Of a stretch of DNA of 64,000 nt, positions 41,950 to 51,373 are shown one piece after another. The position numbers were made by a program, and so were the translations under genes. Source of the stretch: Treponema sp. (lineage in GTDB: Bacteria > Spirochaetota > Spirochaetia > Treponematales > Treponemataceae); contig JAKSLX010000004.1 of NCBI GenBank assembly GCA_024400915.1, positions 132,043 to 196,042 of the forward strand, in the 5' to 3' direction. Each line of letters begins with the position of its first letter. The first letter of the stretch is position 1. The notes beneath the pieces are model-generated. The model was not told the DNA's origin. It saw only the letters and a program-made list of their open reading frames with translations, and ran no database searches.

Positions 41950-42846
41950 ATGATGGAAAACACTATCCGCAGTCTTTACGGACCTTACTTCAAGCAGTTG
42001 GCAGAAAATTCTGTAGCAGCCGCTAAAATCGACGCAACAAACGTTTACCAGCCGGCAAACACAAAGAACAGAGGTCTCATTGACAAGCTTGTTTCAGACA
42101 ACATTCTTCCGGAAAGCCACATTGGTGCAGAAGAAAACTTCCTTGACTTCTACAATCAGGTAAAGGAAGGCAAAAGCGGACTCATCCTTATGGAGCACTA
42201 TGCAAACACAGACCTTCCTGCCCTCATGTACATGCTCGAACATAACGGCAAGGAAGAACTTGCAGACCTTTCAAAGAGAATCGTTGCCATTGCAGGTATG
42301 AAGCTCAACGAAGACGACAATATCGTGCGTGCCTTTGCAGAAAGTTTTACACGTGTTGTAATCTATCCTACACGCAGCCTTGATAAAAATGCAAAGAATG
42401 TTTCCGAAGAAGAAGCAAAAGAAGAAGAAATGAAGGCTCGCAAAATCAACCTTGCTGCCATGAAGGCTATGGATGAATGCAAGCGCCGCGGAGAAGTAAT
42501 CCTCGTATTCCCATCAGGCACACGCTATAGACCTGGACACCCAGAAACAAAGCGCGGACTCCGTGAAATCGACAGCTACCTCCGTCTCTTTGACATCGCA
42601 ATTCTTGTAAGCATCAACGGTTCAATCCTTAGAATCCAGGACGGAAAGGAAGACATGCTTTCGGACATAGTCTGCAAGGACAAGATGGTGTTTACAGCAA
42701 GTCCTGTAATCCAGTGCAAGCAGTTCCGCAAAGACTACCTTGCAACACTTCCTGCTGACGATCCGGATCCAAAGCAGAAGGTCATCGACCGCGTAATGCA
42801 GATTCTCGAAGAACAGCATGACGAAGTAGAAAAAACAAGACTTTAA
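41950..42846 (+). CDS. PlsC-like glycerolphosphate acyltransferase family protein
   Basis: A 298-residue protein with the acyltransferase motifs of glycerol-phosphate acyltransferases: MEHYANTDLP (His-x4-Asp, about 80-89) and VFPSGTRYRPG (a variant of FPEGTR, about 187-197). It would transfer an acyl chain in phospholipid synthesis. There is no membrane helix. Two ATGs stand in tandem at 41950 and 41953; GGGG fits the second better. It has its own consensus promoter, diverges from groEL, and precedes the conserved unknown at 42926. Confidence 0.72.
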   Translation: MMENTIRSLYGPYFKQLAENSVAAAKIDATNVYQPANTKNRGLIDKLVSDNILPESHIGAEENFLDFYNQVKEGKSGLILMEHYANTDLPALMYMLEHNGKEELADLSKRIVAIAGMKLNEDDNIVRAFAESFTRVVIYPTRSLDKNAKNVSEEEAKEEEMKARKINLAAMKAMDECKRRGEVILVFPSGTRYRPGHPETKRGLREIDSYLRLFDIAILVSINGSILRIQDGKEDMLSDIVCKDKMVFTASPVIQCKQFRKDYLATLPADDPDPKQKVIDRVMQILEEQHDEVEKTRL

Positions 42847-42925
42847 AGAATTCTCTAAGTTCTGCCATAGTTCTTTCCGATATTTGAAATGTAATAGAAG
42901 ATTTTAATTTTATATTGGGTAGAGT

Positions 42926-44332
42926 ATGGCAGAGAACGAATCATTCAACACAAAAATCATTATGGCTGGAGCTGACCGCGAACAGTGGTACAACAGTGTC
43001 CAGCTGCCAAAAATTCAGGACGATTACAGGCTTCATCTTTCATGCGTCAGAAATATTTTTGATGCCCTCGTAAAGCGTGGTCTCATCACTCCTGACCCAT
43101 ACAAAAAAGAAAACAAGATTACATCAATCCAGATTCCTGATACTACTCCATTCAACGACAACGAAAGATCTCAGATACTTGGAATCAGATTGAGCAATTA
43201 TGAAAGCGTAATAGACTATGTCTGCAACTACATGCGCTTTTCAGTTGAGATGCTTTCAATCGATGTAATCAAAAAAATGCTTGAACTCAACAATTCCTTT
43301 ACCTGGACAAACCTTTCGCTGAATTCCACAAGGTCAAACACAAGGGCTCTTGCAACTGTCATAAACGAACTCAAGAACAACGTTGATCAGCTCACTCTAA
43401 GCATGATCAAGGACAATACCCTCAAGACACAGAATGCAATAACGGAAATTTGTACTGTCCTTAAGGAACTTGCAGAATTCCAGAGGGAACGTTATAAGCT
43501 GGACATCAGAAAGAACATCCTGGAAAATTCTGGCTTTGACAAGGAAAAGGCATATTCGTCTACTCAAGATATGGTAAACGAAATCAAGAGGCTTTTCCCA
43601 TCTTCAATGCCTAAGCGTCCTCTAAGTGCTGAACTTGTTGCGGAAGTTGCTGCAGAAGAAACTGCTCCTAACAAAGCTGAACTTCAGGCTACCCTCCTTG
43701 CTAAAATAAAAATTCCGGAGACAACTTCGGAAACAAAGACACAGAAGATTGATACTCATGCAATCCTTATGGAAGCACTTCGTCTTGTAGGAACAACTTA
43801 TGATTCGTACAAGGTAATCTATGACAAGATTACCGCTAACCATGAAGTTCTTCAGAACGGAAGGAAATCATTCAAGGTAAAATTCATCAGGCTCCTCAGG
43901 TCGATTTTTGGGCTTGACGAACCTCCTGTCGATTACGAAGTACTTTTGACAGACAAGAAGACAGAAGCAAAGAAAAAGGAAACCGTTCACTACAACGAAT
44001 TCTCTGCCGGCCTTTTAAAAAGAGTAAAGATTTACTCTGCATTTGCAATGAAGGACACCCCCGGCTACAATAAGATTTCCCAGCAGAAGGACGAAGCCAT
44101 CCTTGAATACCTGAATAAGCAGATTACAGAAAACAACCATCTCTTTGCCCTTGTCATTGCCCTTGACGAATACTTTAAGAACAATGTGGACATGACTGAC
44201 CGTTCAAAGATAAAAGGTTGCAGCATGGAACTTACAACCATTAAGAACATTCTTGTAAAGGCAAACCAGCAGAGAAGCGACTACATTGCCTACGCAGAAG
44301 AAGCTGAACAGATGAAAAAACTTGGAATCTAA
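42926..44332 (+). CDS. Conserved hypothetical protein, probably Treponema-specific
   Basis: A 468-residue hydrophilic, mostly helical protein without signal peptide or membrane helix. I do not recognise a domain. A helical N-terminal half (to about 235) with LKNNVDQLTLSMIKDNTLKTQNAI and other coiled-coil-like stretches is joined by an Ala/Glu/Thr-rich linker (about 236-280) to a second helical half, with a basic patch KSFKVKFIRLLRSIFG near 313-328. It follows the acyltransferase gene by 79 bases. Composition and codon use resemble the neighbours, so it looks native rather than acquired. Confidence 0.6.
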   Translation: MAENESFNTKIIMAGADREQWYNSVQLPKIQDDYRLHLSCVRNIFDALVKRGLITPDPYKKENKITSIQIPDTTPFNDNERSQILGIRLSNYESVIDYVCNYMRFSVEMLSIDVIKKMLELNNSFTWTNLSLNSTRSNTRALATVINELKNNVDQLTLSMIKDNTLKTQNAITEICTVLKELAEFQRERYKLDIRKNILENSGFDKEKAYSSTQDMVNEIKRLFPSSMPKRPLSAELVAEVAAEETAPNKAELQATLLAKIKIPETTSETKTQKIDTHAILMEALRLVGTTYDSYKVIYDKITANHEVLQNGRKSFKVKFIRLLRSIFGLDEPPVDYEVLLTDKKTEAKKKETVHYNEFSAGLLKRVKIYSAFAMKDTPGYNKISQQKDEAILEYLNKQITENNHLFALVIALDEYFKNNVDMTDRSKIKGCSMELTTIKNILVKANQQRSDYIAYAEEAEQMKKLGI

Positions 44333-44354
44333 GGATTCCATCTGGAGTTACAAA

Positions 44355-45914
44355 TTGAAGAAAAAAATATTTTTTTCAGTGGTCCTGGCATTGCTTAAGG
44401 CCACTATTTTTTTTGCTCAGGAATCAGCTGAACAAAGAATCATAAACATTTCCGTTTCAAACCATGTTTACAACATGAATCCATTCACGGCTTCCTACAC
44501 ATCGGAAGCCCAGCTTTTTACAGGGCTGCAGGAAGGGCTTTTTTCCTATGAGCCAGTAACTCTTGCCCCCCTTCCAGCAATCTGCAAGTCCTACAAGATT
44601 TCAAGGGACAAAAAAAGATGGACCCTTACACTGCGCGACAACGCAAAATTCAGCGACGGAAGCCCTATAAAAGCACAGGATGTAAGGGATTCCTTCATAA
44701 GGCTTCTTGGTACAAAGGGAGCTCCATTTGCTTCCCTCATAGACAACATTTCAGGCGCACAGGAATTCCGCGAAGGAAGAGGTAAAGCTGAAGATGTAAA
44801 AATCGATGTCCGAGATGACACCACCCTCGTAATCCGTCTGAAGGAACCTATGGGTCACCTTGCAAAAATTCTCTGTCATCATTCCTTCAGCATTGTTCAT
44901 CCAGATGAAAACATATATAGCGGACCTTTCACCCTTGAAAAAGCAGACATGTCGGAAATAGTCCTCAAAAAAAATCCGGAATACTGGGATGCAGAAAACG
45001 TAAAGATTCCGGGAATAAAATTTCACATTGGCGACGACTATCCTGAAAACTCCTTCAAGTACAACAACGGGGAACTGGACTGGGTATGCGGCAATGCCGA
45101 TTTTTCAAAAATCATAAACAAGACAAACCTTCAGATGTGTGCAGAATTTGGAACTGTCTACCTTTTCTTCAAGATGCAGAATTCACCATGGACAAAACCT
45201 GAATTCCGCAATGCACTCATAGAAGCAATTCCTTTTGATGAACTCAGAAAGGAATTCAGTATTCAGGCAGAAACCCTTGTAAATCCTTTGCCAAGCTATC
45301 CTGCCGTTACTGGAATAGCAGACTGGGACCCTTCCGATGCCATAGAAATGATGAAGCTTGCTAGGAAAATAAACGGCATAAGCGAAGATGAAAAACTTCA
45401 GATTGTTTTTGCAGTCATCTCCGGAGACGAGCACCTGAAAAAATGGGGAGAACTCTTAAAGAAAGCCTGGGAACCTCTTGGCGTTGAACTTACAATGCAG
45501 GGTACAACAGCAGACAGATACAACATCTCCATTCCTCAATGGAACGCAGACCTATTCTACTATTCTTGGATTGGTGATTTTGCAGATCCACTTGCGTTCC
45601 TTGAACTTTTCCGCGGAGGCTCTTCTCTCAATAATTCAGGATGGATAAATAATGAATACGATACTCTACTTCTTGATGCCTTAAGAAAGGAAAATATAGA
45701 AGAACAATACAAGCTTATGGCAAATGCCGAACAGATACTTCTTGATGACGGAATGGTTATACCTGTTTCTCATCCGGTAAGCGCCCATCTCATCGATCTT
45801 TCCATAATCGGTGGATGGAAAGCAAATGCACTTGATATTCATCCGTTGAAATACCTGTTCATAAAGGAACCTCCCAAAAAGAAGATTCCTAACCTAGTTG
45901 ATTACAGCCTTTAA
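44355..45914 (+). CDS. Peptide/nickel-type ABC transporter substrate-binding protein (family 5)
   Basis: A 519-residue secreted binding protein. Signal peptide KKKIFFSVVLALLKATIFFAQ begins at a TTG at 44355, with GGAG seven bases upstream; an ATG at 44322 would add a charged stretch before the signal and overlaps the previous gene. Family motifs: NPFTASYTSEAQLFTGLQEGLF, WTLTLRDNAKFSDGSPIKAQDV and a late GWKANALDIHPLKYLFI. OppA-like proteins carry oligopeptides to an ABC importer. No permease or ATPase genes are adjacent, so it is an orphan binding protein or a peptide sensor. Confidence 0.85.
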   Translation: MKKKIFFSVVLALLKATIFFAQESAEQRIINISVSNHVYNMNPFTASYTSEAQLFTGLQEGLFSYEPVTLAPLPAICKSYKISRDKKRWTLTLRDNAKFSDGSPIKAQDVRDSFIRLLGTKGAPFASLIDNISGAQEFREGRGKAEDVKIDVRDDTTLVIRLKEPMGHLAKILCHHSFSIVHPDENIYSGPFTLEKADMSEIVLKKNPEYWDAENVKIPGIKFHIGDDYPENSFKYNNGELDWVCGNADFSKIINKTNLQMCAEFGTVYLFFKMQNSPWTKPEFRNALIEAIPFDELRKEFSIQAETLVNPLPSYPAVTGIADWDPSDAIEMMKLARKINGISEDEKLQIVFAVISGDEHLKKWGELLKKAWEPLGVELTMQGTTADRYNISIPQWNADLFYYSWIGDFADPLAFLELFRGGSSLNNSGWINNEYDTLLLDALRKENIEEQYKLMANAEQILLDDGMVIPVSHPVSAHLIDLSIIGGWKANALDIHPLKYLFIKEPPKKKIPNLVDYSL

Positions 45915-47036
45915 ATCTACTGCAATGAAACCCGCCCTACCTGTCTTGAAGAAGGAAGTTTCTTCCCAGGCAACGTAGAGTGTGTTTCCAGACACCGCTT
46001 CTTCACCGTAAGAAAATCCCGAAGGAAGCAAGGGAAGTCGGAATGCACAGGAAACAGTTTCGTCACTCAGTTTCTTTACATAAGTGGTTCCGTCAGAGAA
46101 TACAGCAACACTCAAACCGCTTTCAGGAGATACTCCACCATGGGCATTGAGCATAAAATCCGAAGCACCCATCTGGCAATAGCTTACAGGAGAAGTTCCA
46201 GAAAAATCGCGCCATGAAACATAGAAGGAATATTCTTCGGGAATGGAAGAAAGAAGTTTCTTCAGTTCATCCGGGGCCGCAGCCCAAAGTTTTGGCATAT
46301 TCTTGTTCTTGTATTCATCTTCCGTAATGGAATTAAAAAGGAAAGTTTCCTGTCCCATGGCAGGATTAAGGTCCGCGAGGGCAACAAGAGGCTTCCAGTC
46401 AAAGAAAGAAAATTCAACTCCGGAACCGTTCATTTTTTTTGAAGCACAGGCCCAGGTATCTCCGTTCCAGAAAAATCCCGAAATCTGATCGTCATCTCCA
46501 AGCTTAAGGTTGCTGTACGAAACCAGTGGATAGAAAACTTTTGACGACGGATTGAATTCAACAAGAAAAGGCCTGCTCTGATGAAGGGAACTGTGAGCCT
46601 CCAGATTTTCATTGAAGAAAGTACTCCTGAAAAGATAGAACACGGGCATCCCGCCTGAAAAAACAATTGAATCAGCAGTATCATTGACAAATATCGAATC
46701 ATCTCTGAAAAAATCAATTTTGGAATCTGAAAAAGCAAGGAGTCCCCTTTTATTTACCAGGGCATAGGCATCATAAGGACCTTTAAGGCTACCCGTCCTT
46801 GAAGGAACAACACTTCCGGCACTGGAAATTCTTACGGTTTCTGTCCAAGGTTTTTCCGTAACAACTTTAGCATTCTGCGGCAAATCTATTTTTTCAAAGC
46901 CAGCCTCATTAAACGCATACCAGACATGGCTTTTTACAGTCTCAAGATTATTGAAGGCACCTTCATCTTTTCCTTTGTTTTTAGAGCAAGAAAAAAACAT
47001 CAGGCATGAAGCAAAAACAAGAAGAATCTTTTTCAT
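45894..47036 (-). CDS. Lipoprotein, function unknown
   Basis: A 380-residue protein with a lipoprotein signal (MKKILLVFASCLMFFSC, acylated Cys17). The mature part is rich in beta-strand patterns with repeated segments such as FFWNGDTWACASKKMNG and VAVFSDGTTYVKKL that suggest a beta-propeller-like fold. I do not recognise the family. Its end overlaps the end of the peptide-binding protein gene by 21 bases. The next gene upstream on the same strand (47055) is also a lipoprotein and ends 18 bases before it, so they form a pair. Confidence 0.7.
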   Translation of the reverse strand: MKKILLVFASCLMFFSCSKNKGKDEGAFNNLETVKSHVWYAFNEAGFEKIDLPQNAKVVTEKPWTETVRISSAGSVVPSRTGSLKGPYDAYALVNKRGLLAFSDSKIDFFRDDSIFVNDTADSIVFSGGMPVFYLFRSTFFNENLEAHSSLHQSRPFLVEFNPSSKVFYPLVSYSNLKLGDDDQISGFFWNGDTWACASKKMNGSGVEFSFFDWKPLVALADLNPAMGQETFLFNSITEDEYKNKNMPKLWAAAPDELKKLLSSIPEEYSFYVSWRDFSGTSPVSYCQMGASDFMLNAHGGVSPESGLSVAVFSDGTTYVKKLSDETVSCAFRLPLLPSGFSYGEEAVSGNTLYVAWEETSFFKTGRAGFIAVDLKAVIN

Positions 47037-47054
47037 TCCTATATTTTACCGGTT

Positions 47055-47558
47055 TCAATTTGTTTTTTCTATCTTAAGGTCGCTTTTTTTGAATGTCCCT
47101 GCAGCTATTTTTTTCATGAGGATTTCCTTGTTTACAAGCCAGATGCTGTCTCCTAATTCATTGCAGGCCTCTTCAAATTTTCTCCAGTTGAAGGTGGAAA
47201 GCAAATGCATTTTTTCATTTTCTGGATTTACGGATGAAAGGGAAAGAGAATAAAGGACTTGTGCAGGAAAGGAAAATTCTTCCTTTAGTTCATCGTTAAA
47301 GGGATAGATCGCCCCGTAAGATTTCAATGAATTCTCAGGCCGGGCTATTACGGCAAGAGGTTCATTCTTGATAATTCTGAGAACGATTTCTTTTCCTTCC
47401 GCTACGAATTCTTCGCCATTGGAAACATAAATTTTCCAAGTTCCATTTTCAGGAAGACTGAAGCAGACATCTTCATAAAGGGAAAACCAGCTGCAGGAAG
47501 AAAAAATCATGCACAAAAGACACAAAAAGAAATGGCGGTTATAAAACAGATACTTCAT
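47055..47558 (-). CDS. Small lipoprotein, function unknown
   Basis: A 167-residue protein with signal peptide 1-21 and a lipobox-like FSSC ending at Cys22. The mature region begins with LPENGTWKIYVSNGEEF, a likely beta-sandwich. No known domain. TATAAT lies four bases before the ATG and no ribosome site is present. It is the first gene of a two-lipoprotein unit with 45894-47036. Confidence 0.65.
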   Translation of the reverse strand: MKYLFYNRHFFLCLLCMIFSSCSWFSLYEDVCFSLPENGTWKIYVSNGEEFVAEGKEIVLRIIKNEPLAVIARPENSLKSYGAIYPFNDELKEEFSFPAQVLYSLSLSSVNPENEKMHLLSTFNWRKFEEACNELGDSIWLVNKEILMKKIAAGTFKKSDLKIEKTN

Positions 47559-47608
47559 ATCTATTATATAACCGCCAGATTTATAAAAAAGTGCGTTTTT
47601 AGAACATA

Positions 47609-48472
47609 TTATTTGTCAAGAATCTTAACATCATAATGTGTGTAAGGAATTTCAATTCCCTGTTCACGGCATGTATTTACGATTGCACGGTACATCTGAT
47701 TCTTTGCATTGATGAGATCACTGCTGCTGAACCATACTGCAATCTTAATGTTGATTGCATCACCAAATCCGTCAAAGTAAGCACAAGGAGCTGGATCCTG
47801 AAGAACAACCGGACACTTTGCAGGGATTGACTGTGCAACTTCAAGAGCTTTTTCCATATTCGAATCATAGCTTACTGGCATTTCAAATACAAAACGACGG
47901 ATATCGTAGTGATTAAAATTTACAAGGTTACTGTTGATTACGGAACTGTTTGGAATACGAACCATCTGGTTATCCAAAGTATGAACTCTAACACTCAAAA
48001 GACCAACGCTGTCTACAGTACCGAATACATCACCTACCTGAATGAAGTCACCAACCTTCATTGCTTTTTCACTGAGGACAAAAACACCACTGATAAGGTT
48101 ACTTACACTTGTCTGTGCAGCAAAACCAAGTGCAAGACCAGCTACTCCTGCTGCTCCCCAGATTGCCTTAAGGTTAATGCCGAAAAGACTTAAAATGTAC
48201 ATAACGATGATTACATAGAAAATGTAACTTACAAATTTATTGATAAGCATGTATGTATGCTTTTCAACACGTGGAGCTGCCTGCTTCTTGATAATGTGCT
48301 TAATGATTCTGTAAATAACATAGAATACAAGCACAGAAATAAAAGCAACAACAACCTTCATAAGGTTTCCCCAGGTAAGATATGCCATCAACTCATCAAG
48401 ATGAAGCATGGTCTTTGTCTGAGCAGCAACTTCATTTACTGATTCAACAACCTTTTCTTCAACACCATCCAT
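47609..48472 (-). CDS. mscS: Small-conductance mechanosensitive channel, MscS family
   Basis: A 287-residue channel of typical MscS length. Three membrane helices lie at about 37-58, 72-95 and 103-130; the pore helix shows GAAGVAGLALGFAAQTSVSNLISG (about 107-130), followed by the cytosolic vestibule signature IQVGDVFGTVDSVGLLSVRVHTLDNQMVRIPNSSVI (in pieces, about 141-180). It releases solutes when the membrane is stretched. The ribosome site is GGAGG. It lies between lipoprotein genes and coaBC, all on one strand. Confidence 0.93.
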   Translation of the reverse strand: MDGVEEKVVESVNEVAAQTKTMLHLDELMAYLTWGNLMKVVVAFISVLVFYVIYRIIKHIIKKQAAPRVEKHTYMLINKFVSYIFYVIIVMYILSLFGINLKAIWGAAGVAGLALGFAAQTSVSNLISGVFVLSEKAMKVGDFIQVGDVFGTVDSVGLLSVRVHTLDNQMVRIPNSSVINSNLVNFNHYDIRRFVFEMPVSYDSNMEKALEVAQSIPAKCPVVLQDPAPCAYFDGFGDAINIKIAVWFSSSDLINAKNQMYRAIVNTCREQGIEIPYTHYDVKILDK

Positions 48473-48508
48473 AATAAAAACCTCCGAATTATGGTAAACA
48501 ATATATTT

Positions 48509-49702
48509 TTACTTTTTCATTTCCATAATAAAATCAAAGATGCGAACTGCAACCTCTTCTTTTGAAAGAACCGGCAATTCAACTTCCTTTTCTTTTGTAA
48601 TTATAGTCACAACATTTGTATCAACACCAAAACCGGCACATTCAGTCTTAAGATTGTTAGCGCAGATCATGTCGATGTTTTTCTTTTCAAGTTTTGCACG
48701 GCTATTTTCAAGCATATTCTGGGTTTCCATTGAAAAGCCACAGAGAACCTGATCAGCGCGCCTGTTTTTCCCAAGCCAGGCAAGAATATCATCGGTACGC
48801 TCAAGTTCGATTGAAAGCTCATCATCGTGCTTCTTTACTTTTTCATCGCTGACATTTTTAGGCCGATAATCGGCAACAGCTGCAGACTTTATTATTATGT
48901 CAGCTTCAGCGGAATTTTCCCTGACCGCATCAAACATCTGTACTGCAGACTTAACGTTAAGAACCTTTACTCCAACAGGCGCTGCAAGATTTACAGGGCC
49001 TGAAACCAGAGTGACTTTTGCTCCGCGACGGGCAGCAACCTTTGCTATTGCATACCCCATCTTTCCAGTTGAATGATTTGTAATGAAGCGAACAGGATCT
49101 ATGGCTTCCATTGTTGGACCTGCAGTAACAAGAATCTGTTTACCGGCAAGGTCTTTTTCAAACTGTATTTCATTCAGGATGCATTCAAAAAGGAATTCGG
49201 GCTCCGGCATTTTTCCTTTGCCCGTATCACCGCAGGCAAGATATCCCGTTTCAGGTTCTATAATCTTATATCCATAATGACGGCATTTTTTAAGATTATC
49301 CTGAGTAACTGGGTTTTCATACATGGCCGTATTCATGGCAGGAGAAATGAGCTTCGGACATCTGGCAGCAAGGAAAGTTGTGGTAAGCATGTCATCAGCA
49401 ATTCCGTTTGCAACCTTGGCAATTACATTTGCAGTTGCAGGAGCAATTATGAAAAGGTCTGCTTGCTGAGCTATGGAAACATGGGTTGCCTTGAATTCAA
49501 AATTGCGGTCAAAGGTATCAATAAGGCATTTGTTGCCTGTTAGTGTCTCAAAGGTAATTTCATTTATAAAGTTTCTGGCATTACGGGTCATGAGGACGTG
49601 AACATCTGCCCCACTCTTTACAAGCATGCTCACTAGAGATGCAGCCTTATAGGCCGCTATACTTCCTGAAACGCCAACCAGTACAGTTTTATTCTTCAGC
49701 AA
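48509..49702 (-). CDS. coaBC: Bifunctional phosphopantothenoylcysteine synthetase/decarboxylase
   Basis: A 397-residue coenzyme A enzyme. The N-terminal decarboxylase (CoaC) has VLVGVSGSIAAYKAASL, the His-containing ATHVSIAQQAD and PAMNTAMYENPVT. The C-terminal ligase (CoaB) starts near 195 with ILVTAGPTMEAIDPVRFITNHSTGKMG and holds KSAAVADYRP. I choose the TTG at 49702: it lies one base after the stop of the upstream AraC gene with a GGA-rich site, and gives the usual start just before the Rossmann-like strand. The ATGs at 49735-49753 are in the AraC gene and add unrelated residues. Confidence 0.93.
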   Translation of the reverse strand: MLKNKTVLVGVSGSIAAYKAASLVSMLVKSGADVHVLMTRNARNFINEITFETLTGNKCLIDTFDRNFEFKATHVSIAQQADLFIIAPATANVIAKVANGIADDMLTTTFLAARCPKLISPAMNTAMYENPVTQDNLKKCRHYGYKIIEPETGYLACGDTGKGKMPEPEFLFECILNEIQFEKDLAGKQILVTAGPTMEAIDPVRFITNHSTGKMGYAIAKVAARRGAKVTLVSGPVNLAAPVGVKVLNVKSAVQMFDAVRENSAEADIIIKSAAVADYRPKNVSDEKVKKHDDELSIELERTDDILAWLGKNRRADQVLCGFSMETQNMLENSRAKLEKKNIDMICANNLKTECAGFGVDTNVVTIITKEKEVELPVLSKEEVAVRIFDFIMEMKK

Positions 49703-49703
49703 T

Positions 49704-50660
49704 TTAGTCTTTTTCCTTATCAAACAGAGCTTCATATTCAGCATCGGAATCAATATTTACATCCGGGTTATCGGAATCCTTGTAGTTCCTGTATTTTAGC
49801 GGAGTCATGTTTTTATACCGATGGAATATCTTGATGAAATAGCTGAAGTCATTGAATCCACATCTGGAAGCAATATCCTGCAACTTGTCATCAGTTTCAC
49901 GAATCATAGCACAAGATCGATTTATTCTGAACCAGTTTAGGTATTCTACCGGAGCACGGTTTGTCATCTCCCTGAAAACACGGCAGAAATATTTAGGACT
50001 GAATCCGGCAGCATCCGCCAGTTCTTCAAGTGTAATATTGTTCATGTAATTCTTTTTGATAAGATCAAAAACAAGCTCAAGTTTTTCATTCCTTATGCGC
50101 TTTTTTGCAGGAAGGACTTTCTTTTCCGAATAAAGGTTGTTTTTCCTGATAAGTCCAAAGAGAATAATGAGGTATCCCGTGGAAATGGCTTCCCACCCAG
50201 TTTTCTGGTCGCGAATGGTTTCAAAAAAGGACAGTGCGATTTTTGAAATATCCTTGTACTCTTCTGCACGATAAACGCTTTCAATGCAAATCGTTCCGTT
50301 GATGATTTCTGAAATGAAGGTATCTGGGCTGAATCCGTGAAGGCGCATGAGTTCAATATCAAAAACTGCAGATTCAAATTTTCCGAGCCCCTTGTCAGGA
50401 GCATCACCGTGAACGATTTTTCCAGGAACAATGCAAAGATCACCTTCGTTAAGAAGTTCTTCATGGTCATTGATGAAAATCCTGTAGTTTCCCGAAACCA
50501 CATGAATCATTTCGAATTCAGTGTGCCAGTGAAGCCAAAGGTCATAAAATGGATTTGCCGTATTGCAGTAATTGTACTGAAGAGGAAACAGGACGGTTCC
50601 CCTCTGCTGAGACTCTTTGACAGGTGCTTTCTGTTTTGTAGTTTCAGATACTTTTGTCAT
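49704..50660 (-). CDS. AraC family transcriptional regulator with cupin sensor domain
   Basis: A 318-residue regulator. The cupin-like N-terminal half (WLHWHTEFEMIHVVSGNYRIFINDHEELLNEGDLCIVPG, about 42-80, given in part) probably binds a sugar or similar ligand. The C-terminal double HTH begins at about 195: NITLEELADAAGFSPKYFCRVFREMTNRAPVEYLNWFRI and IASRCGFNDFSYFIKIFHRYKNMTP. It is directly followed by coaBC; I see no clear target operon next to it. A TATAAT box and a CGGAG site lie upstream. Confidence 0.9.
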   Translation of the reverse strand: MTKVSETTKQKAPVKESQQRGTVLFPLQYNYCNTANPFYDLWLHWHTEFEMIHVVSGNYRIFINDHEELLNEGDLCIVPGKIVHGDAPDKGLGKFESAVFDIELMRLHGFSPDTFISEIINGTICIESVYRAEEYKDISKIALSFFETIRDQKTGWEAISTGYLIILFGLIRKNNLYSEKKVLPAKKRIRNEKLELVFDLIKKNYMNNITLEELADAAGFSPKYFCRVFREMTNRAPVEYLNWFRINRSCAMIRETDDKLQDIASRCGFNDFSYFIKIFHRYKNMTPLKYRNYKDSDNPDVNIDSDAEYEALFDKEKD

Positions 50661-50690
50661 ATTTTACAGCTCCGATTTCAGAATATTATA

Positions 50691-51185
50691 ATGGCAGAAC
50701 GAAAAAAATTCAATTTTTCGGTTAAGTTTGCAAAAATTCGGCGTGCATTTTATACTATCCTTATGTTTTACATTATTGGCGCCTTAGTTCTGATTTTCAT
50801 ACTATGGTTACTTAACTTCTATATAAATAAGCAGGCATACAAGGCTGAACGGGAAAGGGAAAAACTCACTCAAAAGAGAAAGGAAGCTGCGAAAAAAGGC
50901 CTTCTAGTGGCCTGTCCCCTCTGCAACACCATGCTTCTTCCGGGAGAAGACCTTGTAAGCCGTGTATACCGCCCAATGAATGTTCCTGACCAGTTATGCA
51001 CCATCAACGGATGCCCCCACTGCTATCCTTCTCCAGAGCCTGGCTTAAAAAGAATATGCCCCGTCTGTCATAAAACCGTTCCATTAAAGAACGGCCATCT
51101 AGTAGCCCGCCTCTTCAACAAAAACGACGGTAAGAAACACGTAATCGTAACAGGTTGCACAGAATGTTCTAAGGGGGTTAAGTAA
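50691..51185 (+). CDS. Membrane-anchored zinc-ribbon protein, function unknown
   Basis: A 164-residue protein. One membrane helix at about 20-42 is followed by a charged coiled stretch (50-68), then two likely zinc ribbons built from CxxC pairs: CPLC at 75-78 with C103 or GCPHC at 107-111, and CPVC at 123-126 with GCTEC at 155-159. A longer open frame upstream to 50337 runs antisense to the AraC gene and is not supported. It diverges from the AraC regulator and ends 188 bases before flaB. No family recalled. Confidence 0.7.
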   Translation: MAERKKFNFSVKFAKIRRAFYTILMFYIIGALVLIFILWLLNFYINKQAYKAEREREKLTQKRKEAAKKGLLVACPLCNTMLLPGEDLVSRVYRPMNVPDQLCTINGCPHCYPSPEPGLKRICPVCHKTVPLKNGHLVARLFNKNDGKKHVIVTGCTECSKGVK

Positions 51186-51256
51186 AAACCGTCGAGTTTT
51201 CGCCCTTGCTGAAGAAAAAAAACTCAAAAATCTTTAAAAATTCCTGCTTTTTTTAC

Positions 51257-51283
51257 TAAAGTTAATTTTTCAATCTCCGAAAA
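51257..51283 (+). promoter_or_regulatory. Sigma-28 (FliA) type promoter of flaB
   Basis: TAAA (51257-51260), exactly 15 bases, TCCGAAAA (51276-51283), against consensus TAAA-N15-GCCGATAA (6 of 8 in the -10 part). It lies about 90 bases before the flagellin start. Confidence 0.7.
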
Positions 51284-51373
51284 TCAATATATAGGGTGGT
51301 AGACCCAAAGTAGGGGAAGCAAATTTCACAGGTTTGCTTGCAACTATAGTACCTTGATCATAGGAGATAAATT

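Noticed and set aside
50337..50690. Coding extension of the zinc-ribbon protein on the plus strand
   Set aside because: It is antisense to the well-supported AraC gene and has no ribosome site or domain; the frame is open by chance.
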